A stretch of DNA of 36,897 nt from contig JASNJN010000206.1 in assembly GCA_030180075.1 (NCBI GenBank), positions 1-36,897 of the forward strand, read 5' to 3'. Below, in pieces: positions 27,681 to 36,754 of this stretch. Below the pieces are notes generated by a model that did not search any database, had not been told where the DNA came from, and was given only the letters and a program-made list of their open reading frames with translations. This stretch comes from Mikrocytos mackini (Eukaryota; Endomyxa; Ascetosporea; Mikrocytida; Mikrocytiidae). Made by a program: the position numbers and the translations under genes. Numbering within the stretch: the first letter of the stretch is position 1; every line of letters starts with the position of its first letter.

Positions 27681-29891
27681 TTTCTTTATCTTCTTTAATA
27701 AAAAAAAAGGATAAATCTTTCCTTTCTATATTTGATACTAGCTTTGAACAAGGATGTATTTTTTCTGGGTGTTTTGGTGTATTTAAATTAGACTTGCATT
27801 TTAAAATATCTTCAGCAAATTTTTCTATTGTTTTTTCTGCATCCAAACCACGTTGTACATAATTAATATTGGGATTTTTTTTAAGACTTTCTTTATATCC
27901 TTCACATGATTTATACAATAAGTTTTTAATATCTGGTGTATCCTTTATCTTAGCAAAACCATGAATATGGATTGTTCCTCTATGTTGAAACTCTACTCGA
28001 AACCAATTCCATTCACAAACAAATATTTTTGAAAAGACTTCTTTCATAAATATTCGAAAACGTTCCATAAAAAACCAATCAACAATATGTTGATTTTCTT
28101 TTATATTCTTTTCTCTTTCTATCCAAGAGTTTGAAAATTCACTAGATAATAACATTTGCAAATCATACCAATAGTTTTCAGCCGAAGAAAAGGTGAAGAA
28201 TATTGTTGGGATTCCAATTTGTTCAATGATCTGTTGCAACATAGATCGTACATTAAACCAGTAGCTAGGATTTCCCCTAACATTTGCTGTATATGAAAAT
28301 ATTTTGTCAAAGAATATTTTTGATTTGATATTATCTTCTAATATAACTTTTAAAGAGTCTATATTTAATTCGTTATATAACTGTTGGTTCTTAATGAATA
28401 CCTTCGATTGTAATATTAATCTATGTCTTTCTATAATATTAAATGCCCAGAAAATAAAAGTTTTGTGTTTAATAAAAGGGTATATTATTCTTTCATTTTC
28501 TACATATGAGAATTTTAACAAATATTTAACGGCTTCTCCAGAAGTAATATTATATTTAAGATCATGTCTAGTAAAATCTCCATTTCCTTTAGGAAACAAT
28601 ACAGGAAAACTCATATAAGCTAAATGACTTGTTGTAAATTCATTTATTGGACTTCCTTTTAACTCAAATTCTAATATTTTATTTTCATCATTCATATTTG
28701 ATGCAGTAAATGTGGGATATATAGCAGATTCATATAATTCTTCATCATGACCCTCTTCATCAATTTCAAGAGAGGTACTTTCTGTATTGTCCTCTTTAAT
28801 GAAGGGGGAAATTTCTTCATAACTCAGTTTTCCCGAAGGTAAATTTTTTAATTTGTCTTCGTCTATAATAATATTCTCGTAACAACGATTATTAGGTTTC
28901 AACCAATAAAGTGCATTCCGTATTCTTTCAGAAGAAATATAAAATTTGAAATATTTCTCAATATTATCTTTCTTACCCACAATGTTTATTTGTAATTCAT
29001 CAATATTCCTTGGTAGTGTATTTACCAATGTCATGGGATTATTAGAAATATTTATACAATTTCCTTTTATTCTATTACGGAAAGCTGTAACGTAATAGAT
29101 CTTCATTATAAGTATTGCCAAAGAAATTAACTGTTGTTCAATATCGTTTAAACATTTAAGAACGAAAGGTGGTTCATCGGGTATCATTTCATTTTCTTTT
29201 GACAATTTTATTCTTCTTTTATCTATATTCTTTTTACATAGTTTACAAATATAATTTTCTTTTTGAATATCAGTAGTTGGCCAATTTTCTTTACAAATTG
29301 TGCATATAATATGGTGATATTTTAACATTTTTGATTCAAATGTCTTAATAAATTCAATATATTGTTCAAAATTTTTAGATCCATATAAATTGTTGAAAAA
29401 TTCATCATTTTCATTATTTTTATTCCCAATATTATTTTGAAATTCTATATCTATATCATTATTACTTTCTATTTTAATATTCGAATTTTTCTTATCCGAT
29501 TTTTTTATTTTTTCACTCATATTATTTATATAAAAATCATAATCGCGTATTAAATCAAAATGATCATGATTTTTATAATATAAATAACATGTTTTTTCAA
29601 ATTTATTTTCAATTTTCTGATAAATACCATTTTTATCGATTATGCAAAAATGTATCCCCATGCATTGGCTTACTGAATAGATGGCGACATAGTCTGTCCA
29701 AATTCCCTCGCGGCGCATATTGAGGACATATTCGTGATAATCGAATGGTATCAAGTTTTTTATGTACACATGATTGTTTTATATAAAATCACATGCACTT
29801 CTTCTAAGTTCATGTGGAGCTCTTCGTTGTTGTAAAGATATTTTGAAACTGCTCGGAAAAAACAGTTTCCGTCTGGTGTTATGAATTCCAT
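27673..29891 (-). pseudogene. Helitron-like OTU-DUF6570-Rep protein, frameshifted and 3'-truncated
   Basis: A rolling-circle transposon replicase. The ATG at 29891 begins with an intact OTU nucleophile block (DGNCFFRAV), but a missing G near 29813 shifts the frame; from 29769 a 698-codon frame is open. In that frame residues 1-75 finish the OTU domain (HFD at 70-72), Cys156/159/175/178 form a CxxC...CxxC zinc site, about 195-330 is DUF6570-like (LPRNIDEL, ALYWLKPNNRCYE), and about 390-640 is the Helitron_like_N/Rep region with GIPTIFFTFSSAENYW and the HUH motif His601-Ile-His603 in FQHRGTIHIHGF. The frame stops before the catalytic tyrosines and the Pif1-type helicase; the last residues and TAA come from the tail of the adjacent retrotransposon. 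Confidence 0.9.
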
Positions 29892-30766
29892 TTTGGTTTT
29901 TTTCTAAAAATTTTTATGTTAAGACTTCGTAAGATAAGAAAATTGCTATTTCAGCTTTACAATAATAAAAAAGAATTAATACAGGAAATTACTGCAGAGG
30001 CAGAGTTCTATGTAAAAGAAAACAAAGAAATCATTTTTTTCGAAGTTGTACTTAAAATGATTTATACAACACCATCGGTATACCATCTTAATATCTTATA
30101 TTTAATAGATAATCTATTCAAAGTATACGGCAATACGTTTCTGAAACCATTTACACCACATATAAAGCCCCTATTAATTTTGTTTTTGAGCACAGTATAA
30201 GTCAGGACAAGTTTAAAATCAATAGATTAGTTGAAATTTGGAAAGAAAGAAACTATATAACAAAAGAATACAGAAATGAAATAATGGAAGCATTTAAAAG
30301 ATCTTTTAAATATTTATAACATCATTCTGGTCATTCTTTAAATTCATTTTTTGTCCACTTTCCTTTAATTCATTTGTTTGATCATAGTTTTCCTTAATTC
30401 AATTGTTTGATTAATGTCCCGTTTGATTGGATTTGCTTCCGGAAATCTAAATAGACTCTTTCTTTCTCTTTTGTTGCTATTAAAAATTTCCAGAAATTTC
30501 ATATGTGTCTTTTATAATCCTTTTAAAACAAATACATGGTTTCAAATTGCAAATTTATCAATAGAAGATCTATAGAAGGGGTTAGTGGTTCTAACATTCT
30601 CTGTTGTTGATTGTTTATTCCTGTAAGATCTTTTATTTGGTGTTTTGTTGAGCAAACAACACCAACTTCTTTTAATATAGAAAAATCTATCTGCCACTTC
30701 TTTCATGTACTTTATTATCCCTTCCCTCTTTGGTAATGGTAGGGATGGGTTTAGTGTTTCAAGATA
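29336..30766 (-). repeat. right arm of large inverted repeat
   Basis: Reverse-complement partner of 25472-26900. It contains the 5' part of the OTU-Rep gene, the divergent spacer and the CID pseudogene, and ends outwardly at TGTTTCAAGATA(TTGT). Read from outside, the arm starts TCTTGAAAC after an A, compatible with the 5'-TC terminus of a Helitron inserted at AT, but the matching 3' CTRR end is not in the window. Confidence 0.92.
29916..30319 (+). pseudogene. CID-domain gene, right copy, one-base frameshift
   Basis: Same gene as 25919-26323. The first 85 codons match closely (LFQLYNNKKELIQEI, SVYHLNILYLIDNLF), then one T is missing in the run at about 30176-30184, giving an early stop at 30198-30200; in the restored frame the RLVEIWKERNY signature and the stop TAA at 30317 are still present (404 bp here against 405 bp in the left copy). 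Confidence 0.88.
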
Positions 30767-31293
30767 TTGTCCCTTAAAATTTTAAGTATTGAAAAAACAA
30801 AAACAAAAAGCAAAAATTAAAAACAATATAAATGTTATATTATATAAACTCTACATTAATATGTTAAGATGTTTTATGTTGTGCCAATATTTTGATGTTC
30901 AAGTTTAGATACATAAAATTTTGTAAACATATATTTTTCTAATAATGAAGACAACCCAGAACCATGCTGTTATACATACCATAAAGTTATTTTTAAAAAC
31001 TGAAAAGGCCCTCAAAACGCGCGAGGTACGTCCTTAGATAATCAAAGCTTCACTTAATAAATTCAAAAACGCTATACAGCTAAAATGAACTACGTCATTT
31101 TTTGTAAATGTACATTTAACATGTNTATAACAAATTCTACAATCCTTCTAAAAGAACTATAGAAGTCTTGTTGGTCTATTCTTCCTACTTCCGCCTCAAT
31201 ATACTTGCAAATAGTAAACAAGTCTTTGCTGATGGTACATTTAGAACATGTCCAAGTGGCTTCTATCAAGTTGTAGTAGTTCATGCTTTCGAT
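30767..31293. other. intergenic with one doubtful 64-codon ORF (31090-31284, minus)
   Basis: The only frame of note reads ATWTCSKCTISKDLFTICKYIEAEVGR and has coding-like composition but contains an N at 31125 and matches nothing I recognise. It may be a transposase scrap. The rest is AT-rich without repeats. Confidence 0.3.
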
Positions 31294-31674
31294 TAGGGTT
31301 TAAAATGACGGGTCACGGGTAATTGCATTAATCAACCAATATACAAAACAACAACTCATAAACTTCTGCGAAAATGATAGTACGTGCGTATTCCACATTA
31401 CTGTATATTTTCTATTAATTTCTATGAAGATTAATAAAAAATTTCATAATATTTCGACGATTTTAATTTTTTTTCGAAAAAATCATTTTCCATTACCCGG
31501 GTAACGGGTAATTGATTATTAAGCTGTATGTGGAGGTATTTCATCAAACAAAAGTACGCAAATTAATATTTAGAAAAATTGAGTTTGTTATAAAAATTTC
31601 AAATTTTATAATGATAATAAACCTATATAAAAGTACATTTTAAATTTGTCGCTACCCGACCATTTTAAACCCTA
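31294..31674. mobile_element. hAT-type MITE, family D, with perfect 8-bp TSD
   Basis: A 381-bp element with inverted ends TAGGGTTTAAAATG and CATTTTAAACCCTA, extended by CGGGT/ACCCG, and identical flanking octamers CTTTCGAT at 31286-31293 and 31675-31682. Internal CGGGTAA palindromes (ACCCGGGTAACGGGTAA near 31496) recur. No coding capacity. Confidence 0.93.
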
Positions 31675-31811
31675 CTTTCGATACTTTGTCTTCGACAATA
31701 AGACCGGTTTTACATGCCATACTCTCATCTAAGATGCTATAGATATACCATGCACTGTTCGTCGAGATCAAAAGAAAGACTGAGGAAACTAACTTAAGTT
31801 TGTGTTGGGAG

Positions 31812-31981
31812 TAGAGTTCCCAATTCCCGGGAATCGATTTCTCGAATCTCAGGAACTGGACTTTTTACGTCTAAAATTCTCGAAATTTTCGAGAATTTTT
31901 TCTCATTTCCCGGGAAATATGGCCATAAATCCGTTTCTCGATTCTCGATAAATTTTAGGTTCGAGAATTTTGGGAACTCTA
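31812..31981. mobile_element. hAT-type MITE, family E, 170 bp, with perfect 8-bp TSD
   Basis: Inverted ends TAGAGTTCCCAA and TTGGGAACTCTA (the right end has TTTTGGGAACTCTA), with identical octamers GTTGGGAG at 31804-31811 and 31982-31989. The interior is built of TTCTCGA/TCGAGAA and CCCGGGAA palindromes, so nearly the whole element can fold. Confidence 0.93.
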
Positions 31982-32159
31982 GTTGGGAGGTAGTCCATAG
32001 TGATTTTGAGAAAGTTATATATTCTTCCTTAATGAAAATAATTCCACAAATAAACTTCAAAGGGTGTTATTTATAGGAATTATTCCACTCTCAAAAAAGA
32101 GTTATTTTGAACTAATTCTTAGGGCATTATGTTTGTTAGATTATTACAACGATAATAGA

Positions 32160-32220
32160 TATTATTTTGGGGGTGAAATTTTGAAGGGGCACAAGGGTTC
32201 CCCCTTTAAAACTTAAAACC
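32160..32220. repeat. short GC hairpin in AT-rich DNA
   Basis: TTTTGAAGGGG and CCCCCTTTAAAA face each other across about 10 bases at about 32180-32212, closely resembling the hairpin at the centre of the 32440-32768 repeat. Confidence 0.55.
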
Positions 32221-32439
32221 AAACAAAAACGCCATGTCTTTACCTGAAACCTATCCCAGGAGTCTGCCTTCAAAAATTAAACATATTTGGTGCAATAATT
32301 TGATTTTTAACCCTTATTTAAAGTCGTCAAAATTCTTATAAATAATAACTACTAGGAGAAGGGATTGGATAACCCCCGCCCTATTAAAAGGGAACTTGTG
32401 AGTTCTTGTATGTCAGGTGGAAATAATCAAGTGATAATA

Positions 32440-32768
32440 CGATTCTCATATTTTGTAGGAATTTTGGCCACTTTTTATAAGCATTGTTAGAACATTTTGA
32501 TACATAAATAATGGTTTTTAATCGAAAATAACATGTATTTTAACTATTAGACTCCCCGACGACTGTTTTTACGCAAAATCGACGAAAATTTGGAAATTTT
32601 ACTTTTTTATTGAAGGGGGGACCCTTAGCGGCCCCCTTCAATAAAAAACGAAAAACAAAACAGTTAAAATACATGAAAACAGCATCTAACAAACACCCCC
32701 TAGATGGTTTTTAGACAAAATAAACCACTCTACAAAATCATAAAAATTCCTACAAAATATGAAAATCG
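32440..32768. mobile_element. fold-back repeat (MITE-like) with central 17-bp perfect hairpin
   Basis: The ends CGATTCTCATATTTTGTAGG and CCTACAAAATATGAAAATCG are inverted copies with one mismatch; the internal blocks CATGTATTTTAACT and AGTTAAAATACATG, and the perfect centre TTTTTTATTGAAGGGGG / CCCCCTTCAATAAAAAA (32603-32619, 32632-32648) show that the whole 330 bp is a palindrome. Flanks share ATAATA (32434-32439, 32769-32774), a possible 6-bp target duplication. Class uncertain. Confidence 0.75.
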
Positions 32769-32785
32769 ATAATACATTTATTAAA

Positions 32786-32971
32786 TTAATTGCGATGGTT
32801 TACAATTTTATCTCCCAATAGCGTCCCCATCTCAATTAATTTATCCGCTTGTTTTAGAATAACAATCTTGTATTTATATAGCAAAGTTTTCATCAACATA
32901 ACGCTATTTAAAACATAATATAAGCCAAAATCATTTCTTTTCGAGTATAATTTGAAACTAAACAAACACAT
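32786..32971 (-). other. 61-codon ORF, doubtful
   Basis: An open frame downstream of the TatD gene on the same strand (MCLFSFKLYSKRND..., ending ADKLIEMGTLLGDKIVNH). The composition is compatible with protein, but there is no motif, and it could be chance in AT-rich DNA. Confidence 0.25.
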
Positions 32972-33016
32972 TTATCTATTTAAACATTTAGAAATTATAA
33001 TATCCAAATAAATAAA

Positions 33017-33934
33017 TTATTTATTCCAGAATAAATTATTACAATTTCTTTCTATTGTTTTTTCAACTTCATTTTTATCAACACCCACCAAATTACAAAA
33101 TTCATTATATACTTCAACAACTTTGCACGGCTCATTTCTGCCTTTCATTAAAAACTCTTTATCTTCAACTTTATATTTCTTTTTTGTTTTATATTTTTTA
33201 CATTTGTCTTCAAATTTTTCATCCAAAATTGGACTATGCCCGAAATATGACTTACTTATTCTACAGTACGGTGAGTCGGTTTCCAACATCACCCTTTCAA
33301 AGGGTATGCTTTTAATTGCCTCAACAGTTTCCTGTTCACGAAATGCGACTCCATTTAAACCAATGTAAAAGTTAGTTGAAAGTAAAATTTCCAAATCTTG
33401 AAAAGAGTCTGAAAAACTATGAACTACGCCTCTTAAAGTATTATCATTGAATTCATTTATTGTTCTTGTGAATATAGAACTAGATTGGCGACAGTGAAAT
33501 AATATTGGTAAGTCTAAATTCAAATCAATAACTAATTGTAACTGAAGTCTAAAATATTTTTCTTGCAATTTTAAATCGACGTATTATTTTCTGAACGAAT
33601 CAAGTCCCATTTCACCGAATGCGATAAGATGGCCTTTTGGGTAGTGATGCTCAAGTGCTAAAGATGTGAATTGTGTTTTGATTGTATCCCATGGAACGTC
33701 TTTATATTGTGGGATAGACATGGGGTGGATTCCTAAAGTACAATACAATCCAGAAAACTTGGAACAAAGTTTCAAAGCTTCTTTGGTTTCTTCAAGTGTA
33801 CTACAACACAAAATTATCTTTATGACACCATTCAAACTTGCTCTGTAAAGTATATGTTCTATATCTTGGGTACAATTATGTGGGGGAACTTTGTAGCAAT
33901 CAGAAAGCAGGTTAGCGCAGATATCGATCAACAT
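33017..33934 (-). pseudogene. TatD-family nuclease (TATDN1-like) with one in-frame stop
   Basis: TatD proteins are TIM-barrel metal-dependent DNases. From the preferred start MLIDICANLLSD at 33934 the expected blocks follow: an ICAN motif in place of HxH (as in the TATDN1 group, which has xGAN), GVIKIILCCSTLEET, YCTLGIHP, the metal-binding Glu in AFGEMGLDS, His in LPILFHCRQ, His in GVVHSFSDS and Asp in VMLETDSPY. A TAA at 33584-33586, directly after GLDSFRK, interrupts the frame; reading through keeps the same frame and the length expected of the family, so it is a point change and not an intron. Total length would be about 306 codons. The frame remains open upstream to an ATG at 34012, but those 26 residues are outside the family. 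The gene is either dead by one mutation, read through, or miscalled in the assembly. Confidence 0.88.
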
Positions 33935-34054
33935 CTTTAGAAATTTAAAATTGTAAAATATATTTTCCAAAATTTTGTCTAAACGAAACATCGAGAGAGT
34001 TAGCGCACTCATTTATAAACATAACGAGACATGTCGTAAATGTAGTAAATATGA

Positions 34055-34072
34055 AGAATAAAAAATAAAAAA
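34055..34072 (-). terminator. RNA polymerase III terminator of tRNA-Ile
   Basis: On the minus strand two T6 tracts (TTTTTTATTTTTT) begin within a few bases of the tRNA 3' end, the usual polymerase III stop signal. Confidence 0.8.
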
Positions 34073-34073
34073 T

Positions 34074-34146
34074 GCTCGCAACAGGGCTCGAACCTGTGAC
34101 CTTCGGTGTATAAGACCAACGCTCTAACCGGCTGAGCTACGCGAGC
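34074..34146 (-). tRNA. tRNA-Ile, anticodon UAU
   Basis: The minus strand folds as a complete 73-nt cloverleaf: acceptor GCTCGCG/TGCGAGC, D arm GCTC...GAGC with the AGCCGGTTA loop, anticodon stem TTGGT/ACCGA with loop CTTATAC (anticodon TAT, T33 and A37 present), variable loop AGGTC, and T arm ACAGG-TTCGAGC-CCTGT. No intron and no encoded CCA. It reads the AUA codon, which should be heavily used in this AT-rich genome. Confidence 0.96.
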
Positions 34147-34305
34147 TAAACCCAATAATGCTGTATTATATTGCGTAAGAATATTTTGTTCTAAGATGGC
34201 ATAAATGTACAGCCACGTGTTATGGAAGCTAACGGATTGTATTTTATTAACAAAAATGTATATTAGAAAAAATAAAAAAGTTAAAAGTTAAAATTCTTCA
34301 GAACA

Positions 34306-34702
34306 ATGAAAGCTAAAGAAAAATGTATACACGCCGTAGGGAAAGTAATTAGGATAGATATTGACTCATTATTGATCAAAGTAGCTATGGTAGATGATGA
34401 AGAGGTTACAGAACCTACATTTGGGAAGATTTCGTATTTGTTTTAAAAGGAGAGGATCGATTGAAATGTACGAACCAGACAATCTTTTAATTGCACATTG
34501 TTTCTCACCAGGGGACGTAGTTAGATGTAAAGTAGTCGAAAGAAAAAGTAATACTGAATTCCTATTGTCTACCACAGGTGACGAATTTGGTGTGATATAC
34601 TGTGTCGATTTGTATGGAAACCCACTAACACCCCAAGATTGGACAACTATGGTAGACAATAAAGGAATAAAGTACAAGAAAAAAGTGGCAAAAATCTTAT
34701 AA
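34306..34702 (+). CDS. CSL4: exosome cap subunit CSL4, with +1 frame break
   Basis: CSL4 is one of the S1-domain cap proteins of the RNA exosome. The first 46 codons (from ATG 34306: AVGKVIRIDIDSLLIKVAMV ... PTFGKISYLF) form the start of an S1 barrel. A TAA follows at 34441-34447 in TTT-TAA-AAG; shifting +1 by one base continues in the frame of 34394-34702 with MYEPDNLLIAHCFSPGDVV (the strand before the GDVV block), then FLLSTTGDEFGVIYCVDLYG and KYKKKVAKIL, the conserved C-terminal LST...GV...G pattern. No zinc-binding tail is present. The break sits at TTTTAAAA, so a homopolymer sequencing error, a real mutation, or +1 frameshifting at a UUU-UAA-A site are all possible. It begins 160 bp from the divergent tRNA gene. 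Confidence 0.82.
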
Positions 34703-34835
34703 ATATTTTCAATTAGATTAGTTATATTTAGTTATAAATCTATATTTTATTACAAAACTATTTTTCATTAACACACTCACAGTTGATTTATAAATGAACA
34801 ACAAAAAACATACGATTATATAATATCATATTATA

Positions 34836-36044
34836 CTAGATTTCTAATACAGGTTTCATATTATTTATTATCCCTTCAAAGTCAACTACCAACTTTTTAA
34901 ACATATCATACAATTCATCCAAATCATACACTTTATCATTTTCAAGTAAATAATTCCAAATAATCTCGCTACTTTTCTTTAATTCCAATTTACTCTTTCC
35001 AAACTCTTCTTTTTTACCATCTTTTACAACACCTTCTATTTCACTTTCTTTCATTAATCTAAATTCATTTATTTTGCCGAATTCATTAATTACAAACGTA
35101 TTCAAAATAAATTCAATCAAAGAAGGCAATACTGAATATTTAATTGTATGTACACTTTTAATAGTGTAATAAGGGCTTTGTTTTCCCTCTATTATAGTGT
35201 GGTACTTATCCGTTACTTTGTCCAACAAAAAAAGTTCAAGTTGAGGAAAAGCATGTAACAATATTACTTCAAGTTTGCTACACTTTTGTATCATTTTTAT
35301 GTTAAACTCTCTTATATCCGACGTTACAAATTCAAACGATGAAAATACATTTCTGTAGTAAGCGCTTAAAGAGCCAAACACTCTTTCTTTAAGTATAACT
35401 TTAAATTTCTCTGTTGTTAAGTCAGTGTTACACTTTGGCCCAAAATCAGTGATGATTCGATTTAAGGCGGTCATGTAGCTTGAGATGAATTCTACGTCGT
35501 TAAATACATAGTATAAAATTGCAGTGTTTTTAGAAATGGCTTTGTTTTGTAATCTTTTGTATATGTGCTTAATTTTTTGTGTGGAATTTGTAACTACTTT
35601 GGAAAGTTGGTCTGTGTAGAGCTCGAGCTCTTTGCCAGCATTCCCGAAGATGGAATAGAGATTTTCTAGATGATTTTCGTCTAAATCGATCGGTGCGTCT
35701 ATTTCCAGGGTTGTTTGTTGATCCATAGTAGAAATGTGGTTAAAATTTAACAGCGTGTTATTGGTTGGTGATAAAATTTCTCCCTGTTTACCATGGGGAC
35801 CGTGTGTAAGATTGGTAGGGGCCGTGGTTGTTTGGGATGCCTGCTGAGGCGTATTGTGTCTTTTTGTCAATACAAAAGTTAAAATTGCAATTGAAACTGA
35901 AATTATAATTACTGACACAATTGAAATTATTAAGAGTTTTTTGTTCTTTAATAACTTCTGAGTGTTGTTTCTATGTTTCTTAGTTCTTTGTTTCATTGTA
36001 GGATTCAGAAATATGGAAATATTTTGAGAAATGTTTAAAAACAC
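34836..36044 (-). CDS. type II membrane protein, lineage-specific, 402 aa
   Basis: The N terminus is cytosolic and very basic (KQRTKKHRNN, then KLLKNKK), followed by one strong transmembrane segment at residues 38-61 (LLIISIVSVIIISVSIAILTFV), a Thr/Gln/Pro-rich linker with N-x-T sites to about 110, and a helical domain to the end. Met17 is an alternative start that keeps the basic segment. This is the layout of a signal-anchor protein facing the ER lumen or cell surface. No family is recognised. It resembles the 367-aa protein at 11116-12219 in size, topology and a TQK...IY motif; possible distant paralogue. The 3' end lies 130 bp from the convergent CSL4 gene. Confidence 0.72.
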   Translation of the reverse strand: MFLNISQNISIFLNPTMKQRTKKHRNNTQKLLKNKKLLIISIVSVIIISVSIAILTFVLTKRHNTPQQASQTTTAPTNLTHGPHGKQGEILSPTNNTLLNFNHISTMDQQTTLEIDAPIDLDENHLENLYSIFGNAGKELELYTDQLSKVVTNSTQKIKHIYKRLQNKAISKNTAILYYVFNDVEFISSYMTALNRIITDFGPKCNTDLTTEKFKVILKERVFGSLSAYYRNVFSSFEFVTSDIREFNIKMIQKCSKLEVILLHAFPQLELFLLDKVTDKYHTIIEGKQSPYYTIKSVHTIKYSVLPSLIEFILNTFVINEFGKINEFRLMKESEIEGVVKDGKKEEFGKSKLELKKSSEIIWNYLLENDKVYDLDELYDMFKKLVVDFEGIINNMKPVLEI

Positions 36045-36269
36045 AAGAATGTATATAAATGTGAATGTTATCTAAATGTATGAATTTAAAATTAGTCAGG
36101 CGGGTTTAATGCGAATATCAAAAAAATAAATTTTATAAATTCAAAATATGATTTTATTTTTATTAAGTCAGTTGTCCTGGACTAGATTCAAAATGCATTG
36201 CAGTAATATATAATTTTTAAAACCATTATTTGGGGTTTCAACGACTCTTATATTTTCACATAAACTACT

Positions 36270-36360
36270 TTAACACTTTCTGTACGGAGGGCCTCTATAG
36301 AGGCCATGAAAAAAAGACGTTCTGTACGAAGGGCCTCTATTGAGGCCATGAGAATAATCG
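36270..36360. repeat. piggyBac-like end with tandem GGGCCTCTATAGAGGCC palindromes
   Basis: TTAACACTTTCTGTACGG at 36270 is followed by two copies of CTGTACG(G/A)AGGGCCTCTAT(A/T)GAGGCCATGA about 42 bp apart (36280 and 36322). TTAA followed by CACTTT and a GGCC palindrome is compatible with a piggyBac-type terminus. The other end is not visible. Confidence 0.4.
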
Positions 36361-36706
36361 CCATAGAACGAACCAATAATTAATTATCTATTGCAATTAT
36401 GTATCAAAATGTCATTTTATAAATTATAAAGAAATTAACGACATGTATGATGGTTTTTTGCTAAATTTTTTGCATTTTATACCAAAATGTATAACATCTA
36501 TTAGAATCGATATAAGATCTAGAAACATCGATTAAACGCTATTAAATTGAATCATGTTCAGTTTTAGTCTTCATAACCCCCTCAGCTTTTCCCAAAAATA
36601 TAAATATAAGTTTGTATTTTCAAAAGTTATTTTCCCACTATAAGATTTAAAAAATAATGGAACTTACAGGTGTTTTTACCAGACATGAGAATTTTGGGTG
36701 TTTTCC

Positions 36707-36754
36707 CTACCCGAGCCCGACCCGACCCGATTCGGGTCGGGCGGGTTCGGGTAG
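36707..36754. repeat. 48-bp GC-rich imperfect palindrome
   Basis: CTACCCGAGCCCGACCCG faces CGGGTCGGGCGGGTTCGGGTAG almost symmetrically. It stands 17 bp after ACATGAGAATTTTG, which resembles the terminal repeat of MITE family B, so it may be the left end of another MITE cut by the window edge. Confidence 0.6.

Noticed and set aside
33560-33600. Short intron removing the TatD stop
   Set aside because: No GTAAGT-like donor is present, and reading through the stop already gives the exact family spacing between the halves.
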